From contig PMJK01000040.1 in assembly GCA_003158505.1 (NCBI GenBank), positions 1-19,800 of the forward strand: a stretch of 19,800 nt of DNA, written 5' to 3'. This document shows positions 1 through 6,515 of this stretch, piece by piece (the first letter of the stretch is position 1; every line of letters starts with the position of its first letter). The notes under the pieces were generated by a model. The model worked only from the letters and a program-made list of their open reading frames with translations. It had not been told where the DNA came from and made no database searches. Source of the DNA: Holophagaceae bacterium (GTDB lineage Bacteria; Acidobacteriota; Holophagae; Holophagales; Holophagaceae). Made by a program: the position numbers and the translations under genes.

Positions 1-408
1 GTGGACGATGTCATCAACGTGGCCGCCCACCGCATCGGCACCATGGAACTGGAGGCGGCCCTCATCGGCCATCCCGATGTCAGCGAGGCTGCCGTCATCA
101 GCGTGCCGGATCCGGTGAAGGGGGAACTTCCCCTGGCCTTCGTGGTCCTGCGCTCCGGTGCCCAGGCCACGGCGGCCCTGGAGAACGAACTGATCCAGCG
201 CATCGCCACGGAACTGGGGGCCTTCGCCAAGCCCCAGCGGGTCATTCTCACCACCACCCTGCCACGCACCCGGAGCGGCAAGATCATGCGCCGCCTGCTC
301 CGGGATCTGGCCCGGGAAGGGAAGGTGAAGGGCGATGTGAGCGCCCTGGAGAACCCAGATGCCATCGATATGATCCTGGGTCTAATGCGTGGCCATGAAC
401 CCATCTGA
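1..408 (+). CDS. Acetyl/propionyl-CoA synthetase (AMP-forming), C-terminal end only
   Basis: This is the C-terminal lid domain of an acyl-CoA synthetase of the acetyl-CoA synthetase group. Such enzymes activate a short fatty acid to acyl-AMP and then acyl-CoA in the cytoplasm. The visible 135 residues open with the hinge-region motif DDVINVAAHRIGT and continue with HPDVSEAAVISVPDPVKGE. They then carry the A10 core motif TRSGKIMRR (residues 90-98), whose Lys94 is the catalytic lysine needed for adenylation and the usual site of regulatory acetylation. The tail GDVSALENPDAID is like the GDTSTLxDP end of Acs. The real start lies upstream of the window; the GTG at position 1 is internal. Substrate (acetate or propionate) cannot be settled from the tail. 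The next gene is a permease 27 nt away and may be in the same operon. Confidence 0.9.
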   Translation: MDDVINVAAHRIGTMELEAALIGHPDVSEAAVISVPDPVKGELPLAFVVLRSGAQATAALENELIQRIATELGAFAKPQRVILTTTLPRTRSGKIMRRLLRDLAREGKVKGDVSALENPDAIDMILGLMRGHEPI

Positions 409-435
409 CCTGTTCCAGAATCAGCCGGAGCGCCC

Positions 436-1662
436 GTGAAGAACCACACCTGGAGAGACATCATCAACCTGACGGTCATCGTCGGTGCCCTCGGCTACTT
501 CGTGGACATCTTCGATCTCATCCTCTTTCCCATCGTCCGCAACCGGAGTCTGGCGGACCTGGGCGTCCCGGCCGCCCAGATCCTCCCGACTTTCCTGCAC
601 CTGTTCAACTACCAGATGACCGGCATGCTGGTGGGCGGCATCCTCTGGGGCATCCTGGGCGACAAGAAGGGGCGCATGTCCGTGCTCTTCGGCAGCATCA
701 CCCTCTATTCCCTGGCCAACATCGCCAACGCCTTCGTGACCACCATCCCGGCCTACGCGGCCCTGCGCTTCCTCGCAGGCCTGGGGCTGTCAGGCGAACT
801 GGGCGCGGCCATCACCCTGGTGAGCGAGGTCCTGCCCAAGGAGGTGCGCAGCTACGGTACCGCAGTGGTGGCGAGCCTGGGCATCACCGGCGCCCTGGTG
901 GCCGATCTCGTGGGCAACAAGCTGGGCTGGCGAGGGGCTTTCATCACCGGTGGCGTGATGGGCCTGGCGCTGCTGGTGCTCCGGATCAAAGTGTCGGATT
1001 CGGGCATGTTCAAGGAACTGGCCCATCAGCAGGTCACCAAAGGCAACTTCCTGATGCTCTTCACCAGCCGGGCCCGGTTCATGCGCTACCTCCGCAGCAT
1101 CCTGGTGGGCATTCCCATCTGGTACGTGGTGGCCATCCTGGTGGCCTCGTCCCCGGAACTCGCCAAGAGCCTCGGCGTGGTGGGTGCCGTGAACCCCGGT
1201 CACGCCATCGCCTCCTGCTACCTGGGCCTGGCCATCGGCGACCTGAGCGCCGGCTTCATCAGCCAGTGGATCGCCAGCCGGATTCGCACCGTCCTCATGT
1301 TCCAGGGCTTCACCCTGGTGATGACGCTGGTCACCCTGTTCTCCCGGGGCCTGACCGCCGAGGCCTACTACCTGCTCTGCGTGGCGCTGGGGTTCTCCGC
1401 TGGCTACTGGGCCGTGTTCGTGACCATCGCCAGCGAGCAGTTCGGCACGAACCTGCGGGCCACGGTCACCGTCACGGTGCCCAACTTCGTCCGCGGGGCC
1501 GTGGTGCCCATCTCCATGAGCTTCCTGGCCCTCAAGGCCCACTGGGGCATTGTGAACTCGGCTCTCTTCATCGGACTGTGCTGCCTCGCCGTCGCGGCCC
1601 TGAGCCTCTGGGGCATGGAAGAGACCCATGCGAAGGATCTCAATTTCCTCGAGATCGATTGA
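436..1662 (+). CDS. MFS permease, probably a carboxylate/metabolite:H+ symporter
   Basis: This is a 408-residue inner-membrane transporter of the major facilitator superfamily with about twelve hydrophobic spans. The loop 2-3 motif A is clear at residues 68-80 (GILWGILGDKKGR). The fourth span and following loop carry RFLAGLGLSGELGAAITLVSE (quoted here only in part: residues 111-131), as in the metabolite:H+ symporter and sugar-acid branches. The start is GTG at 436, with a GGAG about six bases upstream. The protein begins in a typical cytoplasmic N-terminus just before the first span. It follows the acyl-CoA synthetase by 27 nt, so uptake of acetate, propionate or another short acid is a reasonable inference, but sequence alone does not fix the substrate. 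Its stop codon abuts the stop of the convergent barrel gene with no gap. Confidence 0.85.
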   Translation: MKNHTWRDIINLTVIVGALGYFVDIFDLILFPIVRNRSLADLGVPAAQILPTFLHLFNYQMTGMLVGGILWGILGDKKGRMSVLFGSITLYSLANIANAFVTTIPAYAALRFLAGLGLSGELGAAITLVSEVLPKEVRSYGTAVVASLGITGALVADLVGNKLGWRGAFITGGVMGLALLVLRIKVSDSGMFKELAHQQVTKGNFLMLFTSRARFMRYLRSILVGIPIWYVVAILVASSPELAKSLGVVGAVNPGHAIASCYLGLAIGDLSAGFISQWIASRIRTVLMFQGFTLVMTLVTLFSRGLTAEAYYLLCVALGFSAGYWAVFVTIASEQFGTNLRATVTVTVPNFVRGAVVPISMSFLALKAHWGIVNSALFIGLCCLAVAALSLWGMEETHAKDLNFLEID

Positions 1663-2400
1663 TCAGAAATTCCCACGCAGTCCCAGGTAGTACTGACTGC
1701 CCTTCACTCCCTGGAACATCCTTCCGCCGCTGCCCACCAGCTGCAGGTGGGCCACCAGCGCAGCCTCGAACCCCAGGTTCCAGGTGGTGAAGGCAAGCTG
1801 GTCTGATCCCGATGAATTCTGGTGGAAGAGCTCTGCCCCCAGGGACCAGCCCTCCGCAAGTTCGCGCTGGAGAAGCCACCCGTACTGGATGTAGTTCCGG
1901 TTTCCGTCTCCCGGGTTCCGCCACCAGCCGACTCCGCCGTAGGTGGTCCAGGGGCCGAAACCCTTCTGCAGCCACACCGGCAGGAGCACCTTCCAGTGGC
2001 CGGCTCCCAGTGCTTCCTCCTCCGAACCGGTGGGGGCGAACACCTGCGGGTATACAGCGACCTGAGGCAGCGCATCGGTCTCATGGAGGAATCGGTACTT
2101 GAATCCCACCTCCACATCCCCGAAACCCCGGCGTGTTCCATTGCTGGGGCTCTGATCCTGGTCCGTGTAGGACATGGGGATCTGAAACTGGAGCTGAGCA
2201 TCGGGGAAGGGGCCGTAGTTGGCTTCCATGGCCGGACCCAGGCCCGACCGGACCCCCGCCAAGGTCTGGCCCATCGAGAAGAGGTAGACCTCCCAGTGAT
2301 GGAGCGCCACTGGTTCAGGGTCGTCGGTGAGATAGGGAGGCCCCGCCGCCAGGGACACGGCCCACAGGCAGGAGAGGCATCGGATCAGTCGTCGCCTCAA
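1663..2400 (-). CDS. Outer-membrane beta-barrel protein (transporter-like, function unknown)
   Basis: The protein has 245 residues with a basic N-terminus and a hydrophobic stretch (about residues 1-19) ending in AAG, consistent with a Sec signal peptide. The mature part begins GPPYLTDDPEPV followed by HHWEVYLFS, an opening I recall from a widespread family of uncharacterised outer-membrane proteins often labelled 'transporter'. Alternating polar and aromatic residues run through the rest (for example FGDVEVGFKYRF and YYLGLRGNF). The terminal phenylalanine is the usual BAM recognition signal, so a barrel of about ten or more strands is likely. The start is TTG at 2400 with a GGGG seven bases upstream; no better start keeps the signal peptide. 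It is alone on its strand and converges on the MFS gene with zero spacing. The ligand is unknown. Confidence 0.7.
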   Translation of the reverse strand: MRRRLIRCLSCLWAVSLAAGPPYLTDDPEPVALHHWEVYLFSMGQTLAGVRSGLGPAMEANYGPFPDAQLQFQIPMSYTDQDQSPSNGTRRGFGDVEVGFKYRFLHETDALPQVAVYPQVFAPTGSEEEALGAGHWKVLLPVWLQKGFGPWTTYGGVGWWRNPGDGNRNYIQYGWLLQRELAEGWSLGAELFHQNSSGSDQLAFTTWNLGFEAALVAHLQLVGSGGRMFQGVKGSQYYLGLRGNF

Positions 2401-2643
2401 TACGCTGCCCCAGAAGTCCCGAAGTGCTGATTCAAGATGTCCTCATGCCAGGAAGAGGCGCTGACCCTGGAACTTTATCTCACGTAATTGTGCCCCAGGG
2501 CGCGCATTTCCAGGCACGGCCCCTGGTGTTTCGGGTTGATCCCATGATCGGGGAGAAATCAGATGGAATGTTACACGGTCCTGAAGTCGACGAATTCATA
2601 ATGGGAAGTGGAGAGCGCGAGTTTCCACCGCCTCCGAGGCCTG
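2401..2643. other. Divergent intergenic region with no recognised feature
   Basis: This non-coding stretch separates the minus-strand barrel gene from the plus-strand RMD1-like gene, so promoters for both should lie here. It is less GC-rich than its surroundings in parts (around 2475-2500 and 2555-2600). I could not pick a convincing -35/-10 pair on either strand. A longer form of the RMD1-like gene could begin at GTG 2608 inside it. No hairpin or tRNA is apparent. Confidence 0.4.
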
Positions 2644-3495
2644 ATGAATCAACCTGCGCGAATCCGTCCGTTGCTTCCCGAAGGGGAGGAACATGAATTT
2701 ACGCTCCAGGCGGACTATTTCGACGGCCAGATCGACTTGAAGGCCTTCTGCGCCACCCACCCGCACCATCCCATCCTCGGCACCAACCCCCTGGTGCTGG
2801 AGCCACAGAAGGGCAGCTTCGTCTTTCTCTCCCGGTTCGGTGGCGTCGTCTTCTGGGACTGCCCCGAAGCGCTGATCCGTCAGATCCACGAGGAACTCAA
2901 ATCCCTGCCGGGGCTGAGCCAGATGGAGGAACAGGCCCGGGACTTCCTCAAGGTCCAGGTGGGGGCGGCGGAGGATTCCGTCGGGTTCAGCGAAGTCCAA
3001 CTCCAGGAATTCACCCTGGAGAAGTTGCGCATCGTGAGCTTGACGCTGGCCCAGAGCGTGGCGCTGGATCACTTCGAAGCGGCGGTGAGCCGGGCCATGG
3101 CCCGGTTCCAGCCCGTGGTCAGTGCGCTCAGCCATGAGGGCAAGCTGCTGCTTCCCCACCGGGAAGTCCTGCGGATTGTCGGTTTTGCCATGGAGGTGCG
3201 CGCCGCGGTGCTGGATAACCTCACTCTGTTTGATGATCCGCCCGAGACCTGGGAAAGCGAGTCCCTGGCCCATCTCGACAGCGCCCTCTACGATCAGTTC
3301 GACCTGGAGGAGCGCCTCGGAGCCATCAAGGAGAAGCTCGCCTACCTCCATGACACGGGGGCCACTTTCCTCGGCCTTCTGGAAACACGCAAGAACCACC
3401 GGCTGGAGTGGATCATCATCCTGCTTATCCTGGTCGAGATCCTCCTCTTCATCGGAAAGGATCTGCCTTCTTACCTGGTGCATGGTTTGAGGTAA
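2644..3495 (+). CDS. RMD1/DUF155 family protein with C-terminal membrane anchor
   Basis: This 283-residue protein resembles the RMD1/Sif2 family (DUF155), known from yeast mitochondrial proteins and widespread bacterial relatives of unknown biochemical role. The family landmarks are visible. There is an N-terminal YFDGQIDL segment (residues 25-32), the strand FVFLSRFGGVVFWD (59-72), a long helical middle, and the end LLETRKNHRLEW (245-256). A single hydrophobic span follows (about 256-270) with a short tail. The arrangement suggests a soluble domain tethered to the inner membrane by its C-terminus. I chose ATG 2644, preceded by GAGG at 2636-2639; an in-frame GTG at 2608 would add twelve unconserved-looking residues. 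The unknown gene at 3500 follows four bases after the stop, so the two are almost certainly co-transcribed. No catalytic residues are recognisable. Confidence 0.75.
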   Translation: MNQPARIRPLLPEGEEHEFTLQADYFDGQIDLKAFCATHPHHPILGTNPLVLEPQKGSFVFLSRFGGVVFWDCPEALIRQIHEELKSLPGLSQMEEQARDFLKVQVGAAEDSVGFSEVQLQEFTLEKLRIVSLTLAQSVALDHFEAAVSRAMARFQPVVSALSHEGKLLLPHREVLRIVGFAMEVRAAVLDNLTLFDDPPETWESESLAHLDSALYDQFDLEERLGAIKEKLAYLHDTGATFLGLLETRKNHRLEWIIILLILVEILLFIGKDLPSYLVHGLR

Positions 3496-3499
3496 CCTG

Positions 3500-4063
3500 A
3501 TGGGCCGAGAACCGATGCCTCCCTCCGAGAACAGCACTGCCCACCTGGACTCTGGAAGTCCACCAACAGCTTCGGCAAGCTCGGTGGAACCCATCGCACC
3601 TTCCCATCAAGCCGCGGCCAATCCGGGTTCCAGCAGCACCTTCGAGAGCTTCCTGGCGGATGTGGAACGCTGCGTTCCTGACGCGGGACAGCTCCTCCTG
3701 TTCTCCGGGGAACAGCTCCGATTGGAGGTGATGCTCCTTAGGCATCAGAAGAATCCCCGTGTGATCTGGGGGCTCAAGCGGCACGAGGACTGGGCCTTCA
3801 AGGCCACCCTCCTTCGGTTCGCCCGGGGAAGCGAACCGGTGCATCTCGTCCTGTCCACGGAGGACCAGGGCGGCTACCGGGTTCGAGGCTGGGTGGTGAA
3901 ACGGTCCATAGATTCCTTCTGGGCAGCACCCTTGCCTGACCAACAGACCAGCCGCTTCTGGGAGCGATGTCTCAACCGGTTCTTATTGAAGAATCTCGGG
4001 GCTGGCCTGGCTTCAGATCGCGCGGAGCCTTCCCCGCAGCCGGAACCGCTCGCTGAGCCTTGA
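3500..4063 (+). CDS. Hypothetical protein coupled to the RMD1-like gene
   Basis: I do not recognise this 187-residue protein. The first 45 residues are rich in Ser, Pro and Ala and look disordered. Residues 47-165 look folded, with LLLFSGEQLRLEVMLL (65-80) and alternating hydrophobic strands through FKATLLRFARG and PVHLVLS, then a helix ending in WERCLNRFLLKNLG (154-167). The last 20 residues are again Pro/Glu/Ala-rich. There is no signal peptide or membrane span, so it is probably cytoplasmic. ATG 3500 has GAGG at 3489-3492, overlapping the stop of the upstream gene; ATG 3515 is an alternative. The four-base gap to the RMD1-like gene argues for a shared role or complex. The last 51 bases overlap a small gene on the other strand. 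Confidence 0.65.
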   Translation: MGREPMPPSENSTAHLDSGSPPTASASSVEPIAPSHQAAANPGSSSTFESFLADVERCVPDAGQLLLFSGEQLRLEVMLLRHQKNPRVIWGLKRHEDWAFKATLLRFARGSEPVHLVLSTEDQGGYRVRGWVVKRSIDSFWAAPLPDQQTSRFWERCLNRFLLKNLGAGLASDRAEPSPQPEPLAEP

Positions 4064-4159
4064 CCATTGAAGCGCGAGGAATTCAGTCAGGCCCCAGATG
4101 ACCACTCCCACGATGGCTGCGCCTGACATGAGCGAGGATCGTGCAGAAAGGGATCGCAT
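4013..4159 (-). CDS. Small single-span membrane protein (48 aa)
   Basis: This short reading frame encodes 48 residues. A basic, Ser-rich start (MRSLSARSS) leads into a hydrophobic span (about residues 11-30, GAAIVGVVIWGLTEFLAL). A strongly basic tail follows (ERFRLRGRLRAI), giving an N-out/C-in arrangement by the positive-inside rule. The ATG at 4159 is preceded by a perfect GGAGG nine bases upstream (4169-4173 on the plus strand), which decides this start over longer in-frame options. The gene overlaps the 3' end of the convergent hypothetical gene by 51 bases. I know no family for it. Support is the ribosome binding site plus the coherent membrane-protein composition. It could still be a chance frame. 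Confidence 0.5.
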   Translation of the reverse strand: MRSLSARSSLMSGAAIVGVVIWGLTEFLALQWSRLSERFRLRGRLRAI

Positions 4160-4359
4160 GGCAGTGTCCTCCAATCGGCGCATGGATGCTGGCGTCCTGC
4201 GCGGAAGCCAGCGGATGAAGGTGACGATAGTGCCTGTGATCGAGACGGGCATGCCGGGGCGGTGACAACTCTGTAACGGATCCCCCAATTTTTCGCGTAG
4301 CCGGCATGAACACCTGCACGGCGCCCCATCTGGTCCCTTCACCCTTCATAATCGGGACC

Positions 4360-5391
4360 ATGCAGCAGCTGCCTCATCTCGACGAATTGGCCAAGATCAT
4401 CGATACCGGCGGGAGGCATTTCGAATCTCGCGTCCTATGCGAGGTGGACTGCCAGGGACAGCGCATGCCGGTCCAGGTGGTGACGCTGGGCAACCCCGAT
4501 CCCAAGGTGCCTGCCGTCGGGTTCTTCGGCGGCGTCCACGGGCTGGAAAGGATCGGTGCGGAAGTGGTGATGGCCTATCTGCGGAACCTGGCCACGCGCC
4601 TGAAGTGGGACGATACCTTGCACCGGCAGCTGGAATCGGTCCGGCTGGTGTTCATGCCCCTGGTGAATCCTGGCGGCATCTGGCGGGGGACCCGCGCCAA
4701 TCCCAATGGCGTCGATCTGATGCGCAATGCCCCGGTGGAATCCAGGGAGCACGTTCCCTGGCTGATCGGGGGCCAGCGCATCAGTCCTCACCTGCCATGG
4801 TTCCGCGGTCCATCCGACCAGCCCATGGAGGTGGAGAACCAGGCTGTCTGCGACGTCATCGCCCGCGAATTCCTTCCGCGCCGATTCAGCCTGTCGGTGG
4901 ACTGCCACTCGGGTTTCGGCGTCAACGACCGCCTCTGGTTTCCCTATGCCCACACCCGCGTTCCCATCGGGCATATCGCCGAGATGCACGCCCTCAAGGA
5001 CCTGTTCCAGGAAACCCTGTGCAACTACCGGTACATCTTCGAGCCGCAAAGCAGTCAATACCTCGCCCATGGCGACCTGTGGGATCACCTGTATCTGCGT
5101 TCGCAGAAGCGACCCGAGAACATCTTCCTGCCCATGACGCTGGAAATGGGCTCCTGGACCTGGGTGAAGAAGAATCCCCGCCAGTTCTTCTCGCTCCTCG
5201 GTATCTTCAATCCCCTGATCGAGCACCGCCAGCAGCGCGTGTTGCGGCGGCACCTGCCCCTGCTGGAATTCTTCGTGCGGGCCGCCTGCAGCCATGTCTG
5301 GTGGATTCCCACGGGAGCGGAGCGCGAGCAGCACCGCCTTCGGGCCCTGGACCACTGGTATCCGGAGCTGGGACAGGACGGCCTGCCATGA
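4360..5391 (+). CDS. M14-family zinc carboxypeptidase (succinylglutamate desuccinylase/AstE-like fold)
   Basis: This 343-residue protein has the zinc-site layout of M14 metallocarboxypeptidases. HxxE is in GGVHGLE (His60, Glu63), the third ligand is in DCHSGFG (His183), and the general-base glutamate is likely Glu262 in TLEMGSW. The substrate-carboxylate region TRANPNGVDLMRN (111-123) matches the R..N-G-D-L-N-R pattern of carboxypeptidase A relatives, with Met for the usual Asn. No signal peptide is visible, so it is probably cytoplasmic and trims a peptide or an N-acyl amino acid. ATG 4360 was chosen because the protein then begins with a normal helix; ATG 4306 is in frame, but neither start has a strong ribosome binding site. 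The stop overlaps the ATG of the downstream hydrolase (ATGA at 5388-5391), so the two are translationally coupled. Confidence 0.75.
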   Translation: MQQLPHLDELAKIIDTGGRHFESRVLCEVDCQGQRMPVQVVTLGNPDPKVPAVGFFGGVHGLERIGAEVVMAYLRNLATRLKWDDTLHRQLESVRLVFMPLVNPGGIWRGTRANPNGVDLMRNAPVESREHVPWLIGGQRISPHLPWFRGPSDQPMEVENQAVCDVIAREFLPRRFSLSVDCHSGFGVNDRLWFPYAHTRVPIGHIAEMHALKDLFQETLCNYRYIFEPQSSQYLAHGDLWDHLYLRSQKRPENIFLPMTLEMGSWTWVKKNPRQFFSLLGIFNPLIEHRQQRVLRRHLPLLEFFVRAACSHVWWIPTGAEREQHRLRALDHWYPELGQDGLP

Positions 5392-6155
5392 GCACCTGGA
5401 TCCTGCTCCGGGGCCTCACCCGCGAAAAGCGCCATTGGCGCGGCTTTTCTCAGGCATTGCTCATGGAATTGCCGGGCGCCAGGGTGATCGAGCTGGAACT
5501 GCCGGGGAATGGCGAGCTGAACGGGATGGCCAGTCCTTCGAACATCGCAGCCATGGCCTCCCATTGCCGCGCCGAGCTGGCGGGACTCGGCATCCCACCG
5601 CCCTATCACCTGCTGGCCATGTCCATGGGCGCCATGGTGGCCACGGCCTGGGTGGTCAGCCATCCCGAAGAGGTTGAAGCCTGCGTGCTGATCAATACCA
5701 GCTTCGGCGCCTTCAGCCCGGTCTACCAGCGCTTCCGTCCCCGCGCTTGGCTGGCCTTGCTGCGCTTCCTGTTCATGCGATCCGAGCGGAAGCGCGAAGC
5801 GCTCATCTTCGAGCTCACCAGCCGGCTTGTGGATCCGCCGGCCCCGGTCATCGATGAATGGGTCGCCATCCGCCGGTCGCGGCCCGTGAGCCTGCGGAAC
5901 GCCTTCCGGCAACTGTTCGCGGCGGCGAGGTTCCGCGCCCCGCTGAACCCGCCGGCGAAGACGCTGATCCTGGCCAGCGCCGGTGACCGGTTGGTCAATC
6001 CAGGTTGCTCGAAAGACATCGCCCGCCGCTGGAGCTGTGCCCTCGCGGTCCACCCAGCCGCAGGCCACGACCTTCCCCTCGATGATGGGGCTTGGGTCTC
6101 GAAGGAAGTTCACGACTGGCTGGCCAGGGCCGGATCTCCTGGTATTGGCCGCTAG
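5388..6155 (+). CDS. Alpha/beta hydrolase
   Basis: This 255-residue protein has an alpha/beta-hydrolase fold. The nucleophile elbow is AMSMGAM with Ser79, the acid is probably Asp200 in SAGDRLV, and the base is His227 in AAGHDLP. The opening strand is WILLRGLTREKRHW, where RGL takes the place of the usual HG oxyanion motif. A lid region rich in Arg and Phe lies between about residues 110 and 175. No signal peptide is present, so it is likely a cytoplasmic esterase, amidase or peptidase. Its start overlaps the stop of the M14 gene by four bases, suggesting that both act on one substrate, for example sequential release of an acyl and an amino-acid group. That functional link is inference from gene order. 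Confidence 0.75.
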   Translation: MSTWILLRGLTREKRHWRGFSQALLMELPGARVIELELPGNGELNGMASPSNIAAMASHCRAELAGLGIPPPYHLLAMSMGAMVATAWVVSHPEEVEACVLINTSFGAFSPVYQRFRPRAWLALLRFLFMRSERKREALIFELTSRLVDPPAPVIDEWVAIRRSRPVSLRNAFRQLFAAARFRAPLNPPAKTLILASAGDRLVNPGCSKDIARRWSCALAVHPAAGHDLPLDDGAWVSKEVHDWLARAGSPGIGR

Positions 6156-6515
6156 GTTTTTATTACCAGAGAGAACTCGTGAAAGGTGTCCCGCCTTCCG
6201 GACCGGTAGTCGCATTCACACGGTGTTAAGGCCTTCTGGGTTGGTTTGCTTCCGGCGACCCGGATCCAGAATTGAAGAAGTCGTTCGGGAAGCTTGGAGA
6301 TCCCGCCGAGGGGAGCGTCCTCGGGTGAATGTCTGGTATCACCCGGGGGAGGCCGGAAGATCCGGAAGGTTCAAAATGAAGGGTTAGAGCTGTTCATCTT
6401 GATTGAAAAGAGATCTCTCTGGCTTCACTTTATTGCTTAAGTTGTTATAAATATTGTTCTTATAAAATTGGAATGAATGATGCTCAAACCCAATCAGAGA
6501 AGCTGAGGGTTGACG
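6156..6515 (+). other. Leader region with AT-rich promoter-like stretch upstream of the L,D-transpeptidase
   Basis: These 360 bases hold no convincing gene. The first 215 are GC-rich and include a perfect 6-bp inverted repeat CCGAGG/CCTCGG (6306-6311 and 6319-6324, loop of 7) and a nearby doubled CCGGAAG (about 6354-6370). No T-run follows the hairpin, so it is not an evident terminator. From about 6390 to 6480 the sequence turns sharply AT-rich. It contains TATAAA at 6446-6451 and again at 6461-6466, candidate -10 boxes for the downstream gene; no well-spaced consensus -35 is visible. I could not match the GC-rich part to a known riboswitch. Confidence 0.4.
6446..6468 (+). promoter_or_regulatory. 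Candidate promoter -10 elements for the L,D-transpeptidase gene
   Basis: Two TATAAA boxes (6446-6451 and 6461-6466) lie in an AT-rich island within otherwise GC-rich DNA, about 50 to 70 bases upstream of the ATG at 6516. TTGTTA at 6442-6447 could serve as a -35 for the second region (TAAAAT at 6463-6468), with a short 15-base spacer. This is a weak assignment based on composition and box matches. Confidence 0.35.

Noticed and set aside
790..1629. 279-codon open frame antisense to the MFS gene.
   Set aside because: It is His/Gly/Glu-rich and low in hydrophobic order, typical of the antisense of a GC-rich membrane protein gene.
2681..2740. Strong AGGGGAGGA followed by ATG at 2693.
   Set aside because: That ATG is out of frame with the RMD1-like gene and reaches a stop after about 15 codons; the purine run is the codons for GEE in the real frame.
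4437..5387. Long open frame on the plus strand running in frame into the alpha/beta hydrolase, suggesting a 572-residue fusion.
   Set aside because: The upstream part is low-complexity Arg/Pro/Gly-rich shadow coding over the M14 gene, which has clear zinc motifs in its own frame. The hydrolase has its own ATG at 5388.
6136..6176. CTGGTA/TACCAG inverted repeat across the hydrolase stop codon as a terminator.
   Set aside because: The loop is long (about 18 bases), the stem only six pairs, and the T-run sits inside the loop instead of after the stem.
6306..6324. Perfect 6-bp hairpin as a rho-independent terminator for the hydrolase gene.
   Set aside because: No T-run follows and it lies about 150 bases beyond the stop codon.
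5983..6387. 134-codon open frame extending into the gene-free leader.
   Set aside because: It is Arg/Pro-rich with no motif, and begins inside the hydrolase gene in another frame without a ribosome binding site.
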